A stretch of 11,552 nt of DNA from Solobacterium sp. (GCA_017543025.1 JAFYGX010000141.1:1-11552); one strand, 5' to 3'. Counted from the stretch's first letter, positions 1 to 6,868 are shown. Notes: generated from the sequence alone by a model not told the origin. Made by a program: numbers and translations.

Positions 1-459
1 ATACCCGTATTCCGTCCGGATCGCAATGCCGAATCCGTCTGCGATGGACTGAGTTGTGCCGAACGTACGGATCTTTGTGCCGTCGATCGTAAATGTCATA
101 CTGCGCCGGATCCGGTGAATCTCAACATCACGGACGCCTTCTTTTTTCATGATGCGTTCAAACATCCGGGCGGTAAGCGGCGCCATATAGACCGGCACAT
201 TCACCTGTCTGACGAGACGAATGAGCGCTCCCATGACATCGTCATGCCCATGCGTCACAAACACCGCCTTGACGCGCTTCTGGTTGTCGATCACATACTG
301 GAAATCCGCGGTGATCATTTCAACGCCAAGCTGTTCATCACTGGTCGGGTAGCGCATACCGCACTCAATGATGAAAATATCCTTATCATTCTCAATCACA
401 TACATGTTTTTGCCGTCTTCATTCAGACCGCCAAGGGCAAAAATACGTACTTTGCTCAT
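1..459 (-). CDS. rnjB: RNase J-family protein, J2-like (N-terminal part, runs off left edge)
   Basis: The first 153 residues of an RNase J-type metallo-beta-lactamase/beta-CASP ribonuclease are present; the rest (families are usually about 550-600 aa) lies beyond the window. RNase J enzymes degrade and process mRNA and rRNA from 5' ends, and J1/J2 form a complex in Firmicutes. The N-terminus MSKVRIFALGGLNEDGKNMYV matches the family opening. The metal-binding HxHxDH motif reads HGHDDV at residues 70-75, so the last His is Val75. The family segment HSIPDS, which contributes a further metal-binding His, reads QSIADG (Gln137). These losses point to an RNase J2-like, weak or non-catalytic subunit rather than J1; this is inference from part of the protein. 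The ATG at 459 is preceded by GGAGG at 470-474, ten bases away. It follows miaB on the same strand with a 215-bp gap that contains a probable promoter. Confidence 0.85.
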   Translation of the reverse strand, partial: MSKVRIFALGGLNEDGKNMYVIENDKDIFIIECGMRYPTSDEQLGVEMITADFQYVIDNQKRVKAVFVTHGHDDVMGALIRLVRQVNVPVYMAPLTARMFERIMKKEGVRDVEIHRIRRSMTFTIDGTKIRTFGTTQSIADGFGIAIRTEYGY

Positions 460-596
460 ATGATTTTTTCCTCCACAAAGAAAAGTTACCGGTTCCGCAT
501 TCACTGCGGTTTTCTGAATCCTGATCAGAGCGATCAGATGATGTGCAGCGAAAACACATGCTCAAAAATCTGTTTCCGCAGTTAATTTGCATTTTT

Positions 597-602
597 ATTA
601 TA
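597..602 (-). promoter_or_regulatory. Probable promoter -10 (TATAAT) of the RNase J-like gene
   Basis: A perfect TATAAT on the minus strand lies in an AT-rich stretch about 138 bp upstream of the RNase J-like start. No good -35 at 17 bp spacing is visible; TTGTTT lies 22 bp upstream, which is too far. The expected -35 position is instead occupied by the palindrome at 617-628. The leader would be about 130 nt and includes a small hairpin (CCGCA/TGCGG, 495-509) just upstream of the ribosome binding site. No terminator was seen after miaB, so some read-through from miaB is likely. Confidence 0.5.
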
Positions 603-616
603 TATAGTTTAGTTCC

Positions 617-628
617 GTTTCCGGAAAC
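617..628. promoter_or_regulatory. 12-bp perfect palindrome, possible operator
   Basis: GTTTCCGGAAAC is a perfect inverted repeat. It covers the place where the -35 box belonging to the TATAAT at 597-602 would fall. That position would suit a repressor or activator site for the RNase J-like gene, but a 12-bp palindrome can occur by chance and I recognise no regulator for it. Confidence 0.3.
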
Positions 629-674
629 AAAATTCATCTGAATCTCACCAAGCTGTTTCTGATGTACAGATGGA

Positions 675-2108
675 TCAGACCGCTTCTCCGATCAGGCTGA
701 AACTGCGGGCTTCCGTAATCCGCACATCGGCGAGATCGCCTTCCTTCACATTTTCCCCGCGGAAATTCACCAGCCGGTTTTCTGCACTATAGCCGCACAG
801 CACGGATGGATCCTTCCGGCTGGGCCCGTCACAGAGCACCTTCAGAACCGTATTGACCGTCGCTTCATTCGCCTGTCTTGCATAAGCGCCGACCTTCTCA
901 TTCAGAATTGCAAGCCGCTCCTTCTTCGCTTCCGCTGAAACCGTATCTTCCAGTGCTGCCGCTGGCGTACCTTCCCGCGGGCTGTAGACAAATGTAAATG
1001 CACTGTCAAAGCGGCAATGATCAACCAGCTCAAGCGTCTTTTTGAACTGCGCTTCGGTTTCGGAAGGAAAACCGACAATCAGATCTGTGGTAAATGTGAT
1101 GCCGGGAATCTTTTCCTTCATCCGGTCATACAGTTCCATATACTGTCCTGCCGTATAACCCCGGTTCATCCTTCTCAGTATTTCGTCCGATCCGGACTGA
1201 ACCGGAAGATGAAGCGAAGGCATTACATTCGGGCATTCCTTCATGACGTCGATCGTACTCTCCCGATAGTCCCGCGGATGGCTGGTATAAAACCGGATCC
1301 GCTCGATCCCGGTACCGGCTGCCGCCCTCAGCAGATCACTGAATCCGTCTTCCATCCCCAGATCACGGCCATAGGCATTCACATTCTGCCCAAGCAGCGT
1401 CACTTCCTTTGCGCCTTCTGCTTTTGCGCGTTCAATCTCCTTCAGGATATCGGACGCCCTGCGGCTGCGCTCTTTTCCTCTTGTATACGGTACGATGCAG
1501 TAAGTGCAGAACTTATCGCATCCGTACATGATATTGACGAACGCCTTGTATTTTCTGCCGCGCTTTACCGGTAGGCCTTCAACCACCGAACCGGTTCCTT
1601 CTGATTCCACTTCCACAACACGTTCCCCGTTCAGCGTCCGGGAAAGAAGGCCGGGAAACTGTTCGAGATTATGCGTCCCGAAAATCAGATCAACCTGCGG
1701 ATAACGCCGGATCAGATCTTCCACGACTCCCGCTTCCTGCGCCATACAGCCGCACAGAATCAGTTTCTTTTCGGGATGTTCTTTCTTCAGCGTCTTCAGA
1801 CTTCCGATCTCGCCAAGCGCATGTTCTTCCGCTGCCCGGCGAACCGCACAGGTATTGAAGATTGAAATATCTGCTTCCTGCGGACTGTTTACCGGGACAA
1901 ACCCCATCATGCCCAGCATTCCTTCCAGTGTTTCGGAGTCACGTACATTCGCCTGACATCCATACGTACGGATATAGTACGTTCTGCCGGCGCCCAGCGC
2001 ATGAAGTTCATCGTCCATCTGAAAGACGATCCGTTTTGCCTCGCCGATCCGGCGCCGCTCCGCGCCCTGATCCGGCATCTGATAGTTGTTTTTCATTAGC
2101 TGCCTCAT
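675..2108 (-). CDS. miaB: tRNA-2-methylthio-N6-dimethylallyladenosine synthase MiaB
   Basis: A radical-SAM methylthiotransferase that adds the 2-methylthio group to i6A37 in tRNAs reading UNN codons. The 477-aa protein has the full architecture: an N-terminal UPF0004 domain with three Cys for the auxiliary [4Fe-4S] cluster (Cys51 in YGCQAN, Cys87 in NTCAVR, Cys121 in CGCMAQ), a radical-SAM core with CxxxCxxC at Cys197/Cys201/Cys204 followed by the family signature IVPYTRGKERSR, and a C-terminal TRAM-like region from about residue 405. The length is normal. Two starts are possible: ATG at 2108 has only a weak upstream GGAT, whereas the in-frame ATG at 2096 (MKNNYQMP) has GAGG six bases upstream and may be the true start. 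The gene has its own promoter (2135-2163) and lies between the ferredoxin and RNase J-like genes. Confidence 0.97.
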   Translation of the reverse strand: MRQLMKNNYQMPDQGAERRRIGEAKRIVFQMDDELHALGAGRTYYIRTYGCQANVRDSETLEGMLGMMGFVPVNSPQEADISIFNTCAVRRAAEEHALGEIGSLKTLKKEHPEKKLILCGCMAQEAGVVEDLIRRYPQVDLIFGTHNLEQFPGLLSRTLNGERVVEVESEGTGSVVEGLPVKRGRKYKAFVNIMYGCDKFCTYCIVPYTRGKERSRRASDILKEIERAKAEGAKEVTLLGQNVNAYGRDLGMEDGFSDLLRAAAGTGIERIRFYTSHPRDYRESTIDVMKECPNVMPSLHLPVQSGSDEILRRMNRGYTAGQYMELYDRMKEKIPGITFTTDLIVGFPSETEAQFKKTLELVDHCRFDSAFTFVYSPREGTPAAALEDTVSAEAKKERLAILNEKVGAYARQANEATVNTVLKVLCDGPSRKDPSVLCGYSAENRLVNFRGENVKEGDLADVRITEARSFSLIGEAV

Positions 2109-2134
2109 TTTCTGTCATCCAGGTTTCTTCGGGT

Positions 2135-2163
2135 ATTATACCGGGAAGAATAAAAACCGGCAA
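2135..2163 (-). promoter_or_regulatory. miaB promoter (TTGCCG - 17 bp - TATAAT)
   Basis: The minus strand has -35 TTGCCG at 2158-2163, a 17-bp spacer, and a perfect -10 TATAAT at 2135-2140. Transcription would start near 2128, giving a leader of only about 20-32 nt depending on which miaB ATG is used. The -35 box lies inside the hairpin that appears to be a terminator for the preceding ferredoxin transcript. The -10 is nested in a short inverted repeat (GGTAT/ATACC). Confidence 0.75.
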
Positions 2164-2171
2164 TCCGCCGG
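2152..2171 (-). terminator. Second (distal) terminator-like hairpin after the ferredoxin gene
   Basis: On the minus strand, CCGGC-GGATT-GCCGG forms a 5-bp GC-rich stem with a 5-nt loop, followed directly by five T. It lies about 50 bp beyond the stronger ferredoxin terminator, so it could act as a backup. The 3' arm overlaps the miaB -35 box. Confidence 0.5.
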
Positions 2172-2219
2172 CACTGCATATACGATCCAGAGTGTAACAG
2201 CATCACAATACAGAATCAG

Positions 2220-2251
2220 AAAAAAAAGCACAGATCACAGAGATCCATGCT
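2220..2251 (-). terminator. Intrinsic terminator of the ferredoxin gene
   Basis: Beginning about 8 bases after the ferredoxin stop on the minus strand, AGCATGGATC and GATCTGTGCT pair as a 10-bp stem (two G-U wobbles, 5-nt loop), followed by a run of eight T. This is a textbook rho-independent terminator and indicates a monocistronic ferredoxin mRNA. Confidence 0.85.
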
Positions 2252-2259
2252 TCTGAAGA

Positions 2260-2439
2260 TTACTCGCCTTCTTTGATTGCGGAAACGGGGCAGGTTCCCA
2301 CACAGGTATAGCAGGAAATGCACTTATCTTCTTCGCATCCAGACTTTCCTTCATTGTCAATTGCAAGCGCGCCTACCGGGCAAACACCTACGCATGCACC
2401 GCAACCAACGCAAGCGTCCTTATCAATAATAACTGCCAT
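2260..2439 (-). CDS. Small 2[4Fe-4S] ferredoxin (59 aa)
   Basis: A clostridial-type bacterial ferredoxin, a soluble low-potential one-electron carrier. Translation gives 59 residues starting MAVIIDKDACVGCGAC and ending SAIKEGE. It has two classical cluster motifs CxxCxxCxxxCP: Cys10/13/16/20-Pro21 and Cys40/43/46/50-Pro51. Each cluster takes three Cys of its own motif and the last Cys of the other. An extra Cys35 lies between the motifs. The length is typical of the family. An ideal AGGAGG ribosome binding site lies upstream of the ATG. The gene is a stand-alone unit with its own promoter and terminators. Its electron partner cannot be told from sequence; hydrogenase or pyruvate:ferredoxin oxidoreductase are usual partners, and iron-sulfur enzymes such as neighbouring MiaB also need electrons. 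Confidence 0.95.
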   Translation of the reverse strand: MAVIIDKDACVGCGACVGVCPVGALAIDNEGKSGCEEDKCISCYTCVGTCPVSAIKEGE

Positions 2440-2465
2440 GTTCTTTCTCCTCCTCTACAATGTGG

Positions 2466-2494
2466 ATTATACCATCAGTATTTTCCGGGTTCAA
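2466..2494 (-). promoter_or_regulatory. Ferredoxin promoter (TTGAAC - 17 bp - TATAAT, extended -10)
   Basis: On the minus strand, -35 TTGAAC at 2489-2494, exactly 17 bp, then TATAAT at 2466-2471 preceded by TGG (an extended -10, TGnTATAAT). The start site would be near 2459, giving a leader of about 20 nt with a perfect AGGAGG. This is the strongest-looking promoter in the window and suggests high expression. Confidence 0.85.
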
Positions 2495-2502
2495 TGCACG
2501 AA

Positions 2503-2539
2503 TGACGCAATTCTGTGTGATTTTTGACAAAATTCTGTG
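2503..2539 (-). repeat. Two-copy 15-bp direct repeat upstream of the ferredoxin promoter
   Basis: On the minus strand CACAGAATTTTGTCA (2525-2539) and CACAGAATTGCGTCA (2503-2517) match at 13 of 15 positions. They share the pattern CACAGAATTnnGTCA and are spaced 22 bp start to start, about two helical turns. The nearer copy ends 8 bp upstream of the -35 box, so the copies centre near -51 and -73 relative to the predicted start. The position and phasing are those expected of a transcription-factor site. The regulator is unknown. Confidence 0.5.
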
Positions 2540-2580
2540 CAGACGAACCGCAGTATCAGCCGCTTCTGTCCGCGCTCCGC

Positions 2581-2615
2581 AAGAAAAGACCCCTGAGGTT
2601 TATTCAGGAGTCTTT
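2581..2615 (-). terminator. Terminator of the rny-ymdB unit
   Basis: On the minus strand, 11 bases after the ymdB stop, AAAGACTCCTGA pairs with TCAGGGGTCTTT (12-bp stem, one G-U pair, 7-nt loop), followed by TTTTCTT counting the T shared with the stem. The stem's own A/T ends make it partly bidirectional, but no plus-strand gene ends here. Confidence 0.8.
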
Positions 2616-2626
2616 CACTTCTTCTG

Positions 2627-3391
2627 TTATGGGCGTTCCTGAATCCGGCGGATCCCGACTGCCCGGTTTGTTGAATCATCGATCTCAATTATCACACCGG
2701 AGATTACTGCCGGCGATGAAGCCGGCGTATACCGGGTGATGTTCCCGTAACGCCGGGCGATCAGCTCACTGCTGTCTCTGCCGAGGATGGAATCAAACGG
2801 CCCGCACATCCCGGCATCGCTGATATATGCACATCCGTGTTCCACCCGCTCATCTGCGGTCTGAACATGCGTATGGGTTCCGATCACCGCCGTAACGCGA
2901 TCCCGGAACAGATGCCAGAAAAGCTCTTTCTCACCGGTAGCTTCCGCATGCAGATCGACCAGAATCATATCTGCCCGGATCTCTTTCAGAAGCTTTTCCA
3001 TCGCCGGATAGGATTCGCCCGCAGCGTTTTCCATGAATACGCTGCCAAGCACATTGACAACAGCGATGCGTTTCCCCTGACACTCCCGGATGACATAACT
3101 GTTCCCGGCATCCGGCAGCAGATTTGCCGGCCGGACAAGCCAGGGACATTCCGTCAGCTTCAGGAGTATTTCAGATTTTGAGAACGCGTGATTCCCAAGA
3201 GTAATCACATCAGCACCGGCATTTATCAGCTCGTGATAAATCGAACTGGTAATTCCCTTTCCATGTGCCGAATTTTCCCCGTTGATGACTGTAAAACTGA
3301 TCTGATTTTCCTGTTTCAGACCATTCAGACGGCGGATGACCGCCGTTCGGCCGGTTCTGGCAACCACATCTCCGAGGAAGAGAATATTCAT
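2627..3391 (-). CDS. ymdB: YmdB-family metallophosphoesterase
   Basis: A calcineurin-like phosphodiesterase of the YmdB/TIGR00282 family. In Bacillus subtilis YmdB hydrolyses cyclic nucleotides in vitro, affects biofilm and motility switching, and its gene lies beside rny. The 254-aa protein has the dinuclear metal-site motifs: GDVV with Asp8, NGEN with Glu39/Asn40, GNH with Asn67/His68, and THTHVQTADE near residue 175 with two His. The usual GNHxWD reads GNHAFS here, a minor deviation. The length is close to the usual ~260 aa. The ATG lies three bases after the rny stop codon. Only a weak AGGAA lies upstream inside rny, so translation is probably coupled to rny. A strong terminator follows. 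Confidence 0.95.
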   Translation of the reverse strand: MNILFLGDVVARTGRTAVIRRLNGLKQENQISFTVINGENSAHGKGITSSIYHELINAGADVITLGNHAFSKSEILLKLTECPWLVRPANLLPDAGNSYVIRECQGKRIAVVNVLGSVFMENAAGESYPAMEKLLKEIRADMILVDLHAEATGEKELFWHLFRDRVTAVIGTHTHVQTADERVEHGCAYISDAGMCGPFDSILGRDSSELIARRYGNITRYTPASSPAVISGVIIEIDDSTNRAVGIRRIQERP

Positions 3392-3394
3392 AGG

Positions 3395-4969
3395 TTACTG
3401 CGCCAGTTCCTGCACGCGCACTTCCCGGATCAATGTGACTTTGATCTGGCCCGGATAGGTCATCTCATTTTCAATCCGGTCTTTGATATCATGCGCAACC
3501 TTATACATCGTCTCATCGTTGATCTTTTCCGGCTGTACCATGACGCGGATTTCGCGTCCGGCCTGAATAGCGAATGCCTTGTCTACGCCGTCGTAGGATT
3601 TTGCAATCTTCTCCAGCTGCTCCAGCCGCTCGATATAATTTTCCATCGATTCATAACGCGCGCCTGGTCTTGCGGCGCTGAGCGTATCTGCGGCAGCCAC
3701 CAGCACAGCAATAATATCGTCTGCCGGCTTGTCACCGTGGTGGCTTTCAATCGCATTGACCACGATGTTGTTTTCGCCGTATTTCTTCGCAGCCTTCGCA
3801 CCAAGCTCCACATGGGAGCCTTCCTGTTCAAAATCAATCGCTTTGCCGATATCGTGAAGCAGTCCGGCACGTTTGGCAAGCTGCTGATTCAGTCCGAGTT
3901 CCGCTGCCATGATTCCCGCAAAAGACGCAACCTCCATCGAATGTTCGAGCACATTCTGACCATAGCTGTACCGGTAGCGCAGTCTTCCGACCAGTTTTGT
4001 AAGCTCACGGTTCAGACGGTTGATGCCGAGCTTGAATACCGCTTCATCACCGATCTTGGCAATGGTATCATCCAGCTCACGGGTCACCTTGTTTACAACT
4101 TCTTCAATCCGTCCGGGCTGAATCCGTCCGTCCTTCATCAGCTGTTCCAGCGACTGACGGGCAATTTCCCGCCGGATCGGATCAAAGCAGGAAACGGTAA
4201 TCACATCCGGTGTATCATCGATGATCAGATCAACGCCGGTTGCCTGTTCAATCGCCTTGATATTACGGCCTTCCCGTCCGATGATCCGGCCTTTCATATC
4301 CTCATTCGGAAGTGTTACGACAGATACTGTCCGGTCAATCGTCTCTTCCTGGGAATAGCGCTGAATCGCTGTTGCGATAATATTGCGCGCATTGTCCGCA
4401 GCCTTTTCCTGCGCAAGCTCATCCTGTTCATACAGGAAGGCGGCAATATCCTTTTCGCTCTTCTTCGCCACCGCATCCATGAGTTCTGCCTTGGCTTCCT
4501 CACGGGAAAGATTCGCAGCTTTTTCCAGCACTTCCATCTGACTGTCGATCTTTTCCTTCAGCTCTTCTTCCATTCTGCTGAGATGTGTCAGTTTTTCTTC
4601 GGTGAGTTTTGTCTTCTCATCCAGTTTCTTTTCCTTTGCGCTCAGGTTTTCTTCACGGAATCCGATATTGTCTTCCCTGCGTGCCAGCTTGTTTTCCTGC
4701 GACTGCAGACGGTCACGCTGACTCTTGATCTCTTTTTCCGCATGGCGTTTGAGATCATCTGCCTGCTGCTTTCCGTCGAGAGTCGCCTGCTGTACAATCA
4801 GTTCCGCTTTTGCATGCGTTTCTTCAAGCAGGGCTTCGGCTTCTTTCTTCATCGCATCCGCCTCGAGTTTGGTTTTGTCATATCCTGCCTGACTGGAAAC
4901 CTTCATAATCCCGATTCCGACCGCAATACCAACAATCCCAGTCAGAATGGAGATCAAAAACACATTCAT
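3395..4969 (-). CDS. rny: Ribonuclease Y
   Basis: A membrane-anchored endoribonuclease that starts mRNA decay in Firmicutes and is a core degradosome partner. The 524-aa protein has the standard order: an N-terminal transmembrane segment (about residues 4-22), a long highly charged coiled coil (about 30-200), a KH domain with the signature GRIIGREGRN (227-236), then an HD domain with His343 (LEHS) and His372-Asp373 (LHDIGKA). The length matches the family (~520 aa). The ATG at 4969 has GGAGG six bases upstream. It has its own promoter (5025-5054) and is transcribed with ymdB. It sits downstream of recA, as in Bacillus. The plus strand opposite this gene happens to be open for a very long stretch; that is a shadow. 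Confidence 0.98.
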   Translation of the reverse strand: MNVFLISILTGIVGIAVGIGIMKVSSQAGYDKTKLEADAMKKEAEALLEETHAKAELIVQQATLDGKQQADDLKRHAEKEIKSQRDRLQSQENKLARREDNIGFREENLSAKEKKLDEKTKLTEEKLTHLSRMEEELKEKIDSQMEVLEKAANLSREEAKAELMDAVAKKSEKDIAAFLYEQDELAQEKAADNARNIIATAIQRYSQEETIDRTVSVVTLPNEDMKGRIIGREGRNIKAIEQATGVDLIIDDTPDVITVSCFDPIRREIARQSLEQLMKDGRIQPGRIEEVVNKVTRELDDTIAKIGDEAVFKLGINRLNRELTKLVGRLRYRYSYGQNVLEHSMEVASFAGIMAAELGLNQQLAKRAGLLHDIGKAIDFEQEGSHVELGAKAAKKYGENNIVVNAIESHHGDKPADDIIAVLVAAADTLSAARPGARYESMENYIERLEQLEKIAKSYDGVDKAFAIQAGREIRVMVQPEKINDETMYKVAHDIKDRIENEMTYPGQIKVTLIREVRVQELAQ

Positions 4970-5024
4970 ATTTTTCCTCCATTCTACTGTAACTATGTAA
5001 GCATTAGGATTTCTCCCATCGTGT

Positions 5025-5054
5025 ATTATATACTGAACATCTCGCTTTTCACAA
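5025..5054 (-). promoter_or_regulatory. rny-ymdB promoter (TTGTGA - 18 bp - TATAAT)
   Basis: On the minus strand, -35 TTGTGA at 5049-5054, 18-bp spacer, and perfect -10 TATAAT at 5025-5030. It lies between the recA terminator and the rny ribosome binding site and gives a leader of about 50 nt. Confidence 0.7.
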
Positions 5055-5094
5055 CCGCATGCGCAGGCTGTTTCCGCATCCTCTGTTCCATAAG

Positions 5095-5117
5095 AAAAAG
5101 ACGGAACATCGTCCGTC
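5095..5117 (-). terminator. recA terminator
   Basis: On the minus strand 24 bases after the recA stop, GACGGA-CGATGT-TCCGTC (6-bp stem, 6-nt loop) is followed by five T. It separates recA from the rny-ymdB unit. Confidence 0.8.
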
Positions 5118-5141
5118 CTGTTTGCCTGACCGGTACCGTTT

Positions 5142-6212
5142 TTACGCTGCGGATGCCGGGCTTCCTTCCTTCGCTTCCGGCGAAGCCGCTTCCGCCGGGA
5201 AGAGTTTTTCCTTTACAGCAGCGGTCACTTCCGCATCAATCTCCGAATGGTTTTTCAGATATTCACGGACAGCCTGGAACCCCTGACCGATTTTGTCGCC
5301 CTTATAGGAGAACCATGCGCCGGATTTATCAATGATGTCGTTTTCAACCGCCATGTTGATGATCTCATCGAGATGAGAGATCCCCTCACCGTAGATCATA
5401 TTGACCGTAGCTGTCTTGAACGGAGGTGCCACCTTGTTCTTGACAACCTTGATCTTCACCACATTTCCGTAGACTTCCTGTCCGTTTTTCAGTGCTTCCC
5501 CTTTGCGGACATCCAGCCGGACGCTGGAATAGAATTTCAGCGCACGTCCGCCCGGTGTGGTTTCCGGATTGCCGAACATGATGCCGACCTTTTCACGCAG
5601 CTGATTGATGAAAATCGCCGTGCAGCTGGAACGGTTCATCACACCGGCAAGCTTGCGCATCGCTTTGGACATCAGTCTTGCCTGAAGGCCGACACTCGCA
5701 TCCCCCATTTCGCCGTCCAGCTCCGCCTGCGGAACCAGCGCGGCAACGGAGTCGATCACAATGAGATCAATTGCGCCGGAACGGATCAGAACCTCGGTAA
5801 TCTCCAGTGCCTGTTCACCGGAATCCGGCTGGGACAGAATCAGTTCGTCAATATCAACGCCAAGATTTTTCGCATAGAGCGGATCAATCGCATTCTCCGC
5901 ATCGATAAATGCACATCTGCCTCCCTCTTTCTGACATTCCGCAATCGCATGCAGCGCCAGTGTGGTCTTGCCGGAAGATTCCGGACCATAGATTTCAATG
6001 ATCCTTCCCTTCGGATAACCGCCGATCCCGAGCGCCGCATCCAGCGTGATGGACCCGGAAGGAATTGCATCTACCGATACATCTGCCCGGTCGCCAAGCC
6101 GCATAATGGACCCTTTTCCGTATTCCTTTTCAATCGCACGCAGCGCTTCCTGAAGAAGCTGATCCTTCCTGTTTTCTGCCGCCGGTGCAGTTTTCGGTTC
6201 TTTTGAAGCCAT
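5142..6212 (-). CDS. recA: Recombinase RecA
   Basis: The DNA-dependent ATPase that forms filaments on single-stranded DNA, performs strand exchange and stimulates LexA-type self-cleavage. The 356-aa protein has the Walker [10 protein letters not shown] (76-84), the Walker B region [10 protein letters not shown], the loop segment [21 protein letters not shown], and the C-terminal domain. The block next to the catalytic glutamate is usually DAEHALDP but reads DAENAIDP here, with Asn107 in place of His. The C-terminus is Ala/Ser/Glu rich and only mildly acidic. AAGGAG lies ten bases upstream of the ATG. There is a 62-bp gap after pgsA with no clear promoter and no GAAC-N4-GTTC SOS box, so co-transcription with pgsA is possible. 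In many Firmicutes cinA lies between pgsA and recA; it is absent here. Confidence 0.98.
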   Translation of the reverse strand: MASKEPKTAPAAENRKDQLLQEALRAIEKEYGKGSIMRLGDRADVSVDAIPSGSITLDAALGIGGYPKGRIIEIYGPESSGKTTLALHAIAECQKEGGRCAFIDAENAIDPLYAKNLGVDIDELILSQPDSGEQALEITEVLIRSGAIDLIVIDSVAALVPQAELDGEMGDASVGLQARLMSKAMRKLAGVMNRSSCTAIFINQLREKVGIMFGNPETTPGGRALKFYSSVRLDVRKGEALKNGQEVYGNVVKIKVVKNKVAPPFKTATVNMIYGEGISHLDEIINMAVENDIIDKSGAWFSYKGDKIGQGFQAVREYLKNHSEIDAEVTAAVKEKLFPAEAASPEAKEGSPASAA

Positions 6213-6274
6213 ATTTTCGAATCTCCTTATTTACTTTCTATATAAACCCGGAATTCACAGATCACCCGGATATT

Positions 6275-6868
6275 TTATTTTGATTCAAGAATATCTTCCT
6301 TCAGCTGATTGAAGATTGCGATTCCGCCTGCCACAGAGACAAATGCGCTGAACCACAGCACAATATCGCTGAGCGGAAGCTGCCAGAGTTCAAACGGCAG
6401 ATTGTTGAGCAGAATCAGAATGATGCTCACCTTCTGGGAAACGCCCATCACGGTATCCAGCATCTGCGTCTGCACTTCATTGCCGTTGAACGCCCCGATG
6501 ATGCGGCATCCGTCCGTCACAAATTCCCGGCACACCATGATGATCACCGGCACCGCATTGATGATGCCCTTGGAGGCAAACATGATGAGCAGCGCTCCGG
6601 CAAGCATCTTGTTGGCGATCGGATCAGCGAACTTGCCGAATGTTGTCTGCAGACGCTGTGCTCTTGCGATCCGCCCATCCAGAAAATCCGTCAGACAGGC
6701 AATCAGATACAGCACAAGACATAAAAGGTTCGCCGCAGACAGCCGTACAGCCCCGAAGGAATAGTTCAGCAGCTCGATATTGAACTGGGCATACGGAAAC
6801 AGATATATGAGTACGATCAGCGGGATCAGTACCATTCGGAATAATGTAAGCCGGTTGGGAAGATTCAT
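6275..6868 (-). CDS. pgsA: CDP-alcohol phosphatidyltransferase, PgsA-like
   Basis: The likely role is phosphatidylglycerophosphate synthase, which joins CDP-diacylglycerol and glycerol-3-phosphate at the membrane, the first step to phosphatidylglycerol. The 197-aa protein opens with the PgsA-typical MNLPNRLTLFRM and has several hydrophobic segments. The family motif DxxDGxxARx8GxxxDxxxD is present as Asp61, Asp64-Gly65, Ala68-Arg69, Gly78 and Asp82, but the last Asp, proposed catalytic base, is Asn86 (DPIAN; codon AAC). The later GKxKT segment usual in PgsA is also missing, reading LDTVMGVSQ. Identity rests on overall sequence and on synteny upstream of recA; activity is uncertain. GAGGT lies eight bases upstream of the ATG. 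Confidence 0.88.
   Translation of the reverse strand: MNLPNRLTLFRMVLIPLIVLIYLFPYAQFNIELLNYSFGAVRLSAANLLCLVLYLIACLTDFLDGRIARAQRLQTTFGKFADPIANKMLAGALLIMFASKGIINAVPVIIMVCREFVTDGCRIIGAFNGNEVQTQMLDTVMGVSQKVSIILILLNNLPFELWQLPLSDIVLWFSAFVSVAGGIAIFNQLKEDILESK

Noticed and set aside
115..585. A 156-codon plus-strand open frame near the left edge
   Set aside because: It is antisense to the RNase J-like gene and its leader; the minus-strand frame has family motifs and a GGAGG site.
419..637. A 72-codon minus-strand frame in the leader of the RNase J-like gene
   Set aside because: It overlaps the true gene start out of frame, begins upstream of the predicted promoter -10, and shows no protein-like features.
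3188..5335. A 715-codon plus-strand open frame
   Set aside because: It lies wholly antisense to ymdB, rny and the end of recA, all of which have clear family motifs. Its translation is rich in Phe, His, Cys and Arg with no recognisable domain, and no ribosome binding site was noted. It is a product of codon bias on the coding strand.
5247..6206. A 319-codon plus-strand open frame
   Set aside because: It is antisense to recA, which is unmistakable, and its protein has no recognisable motif.
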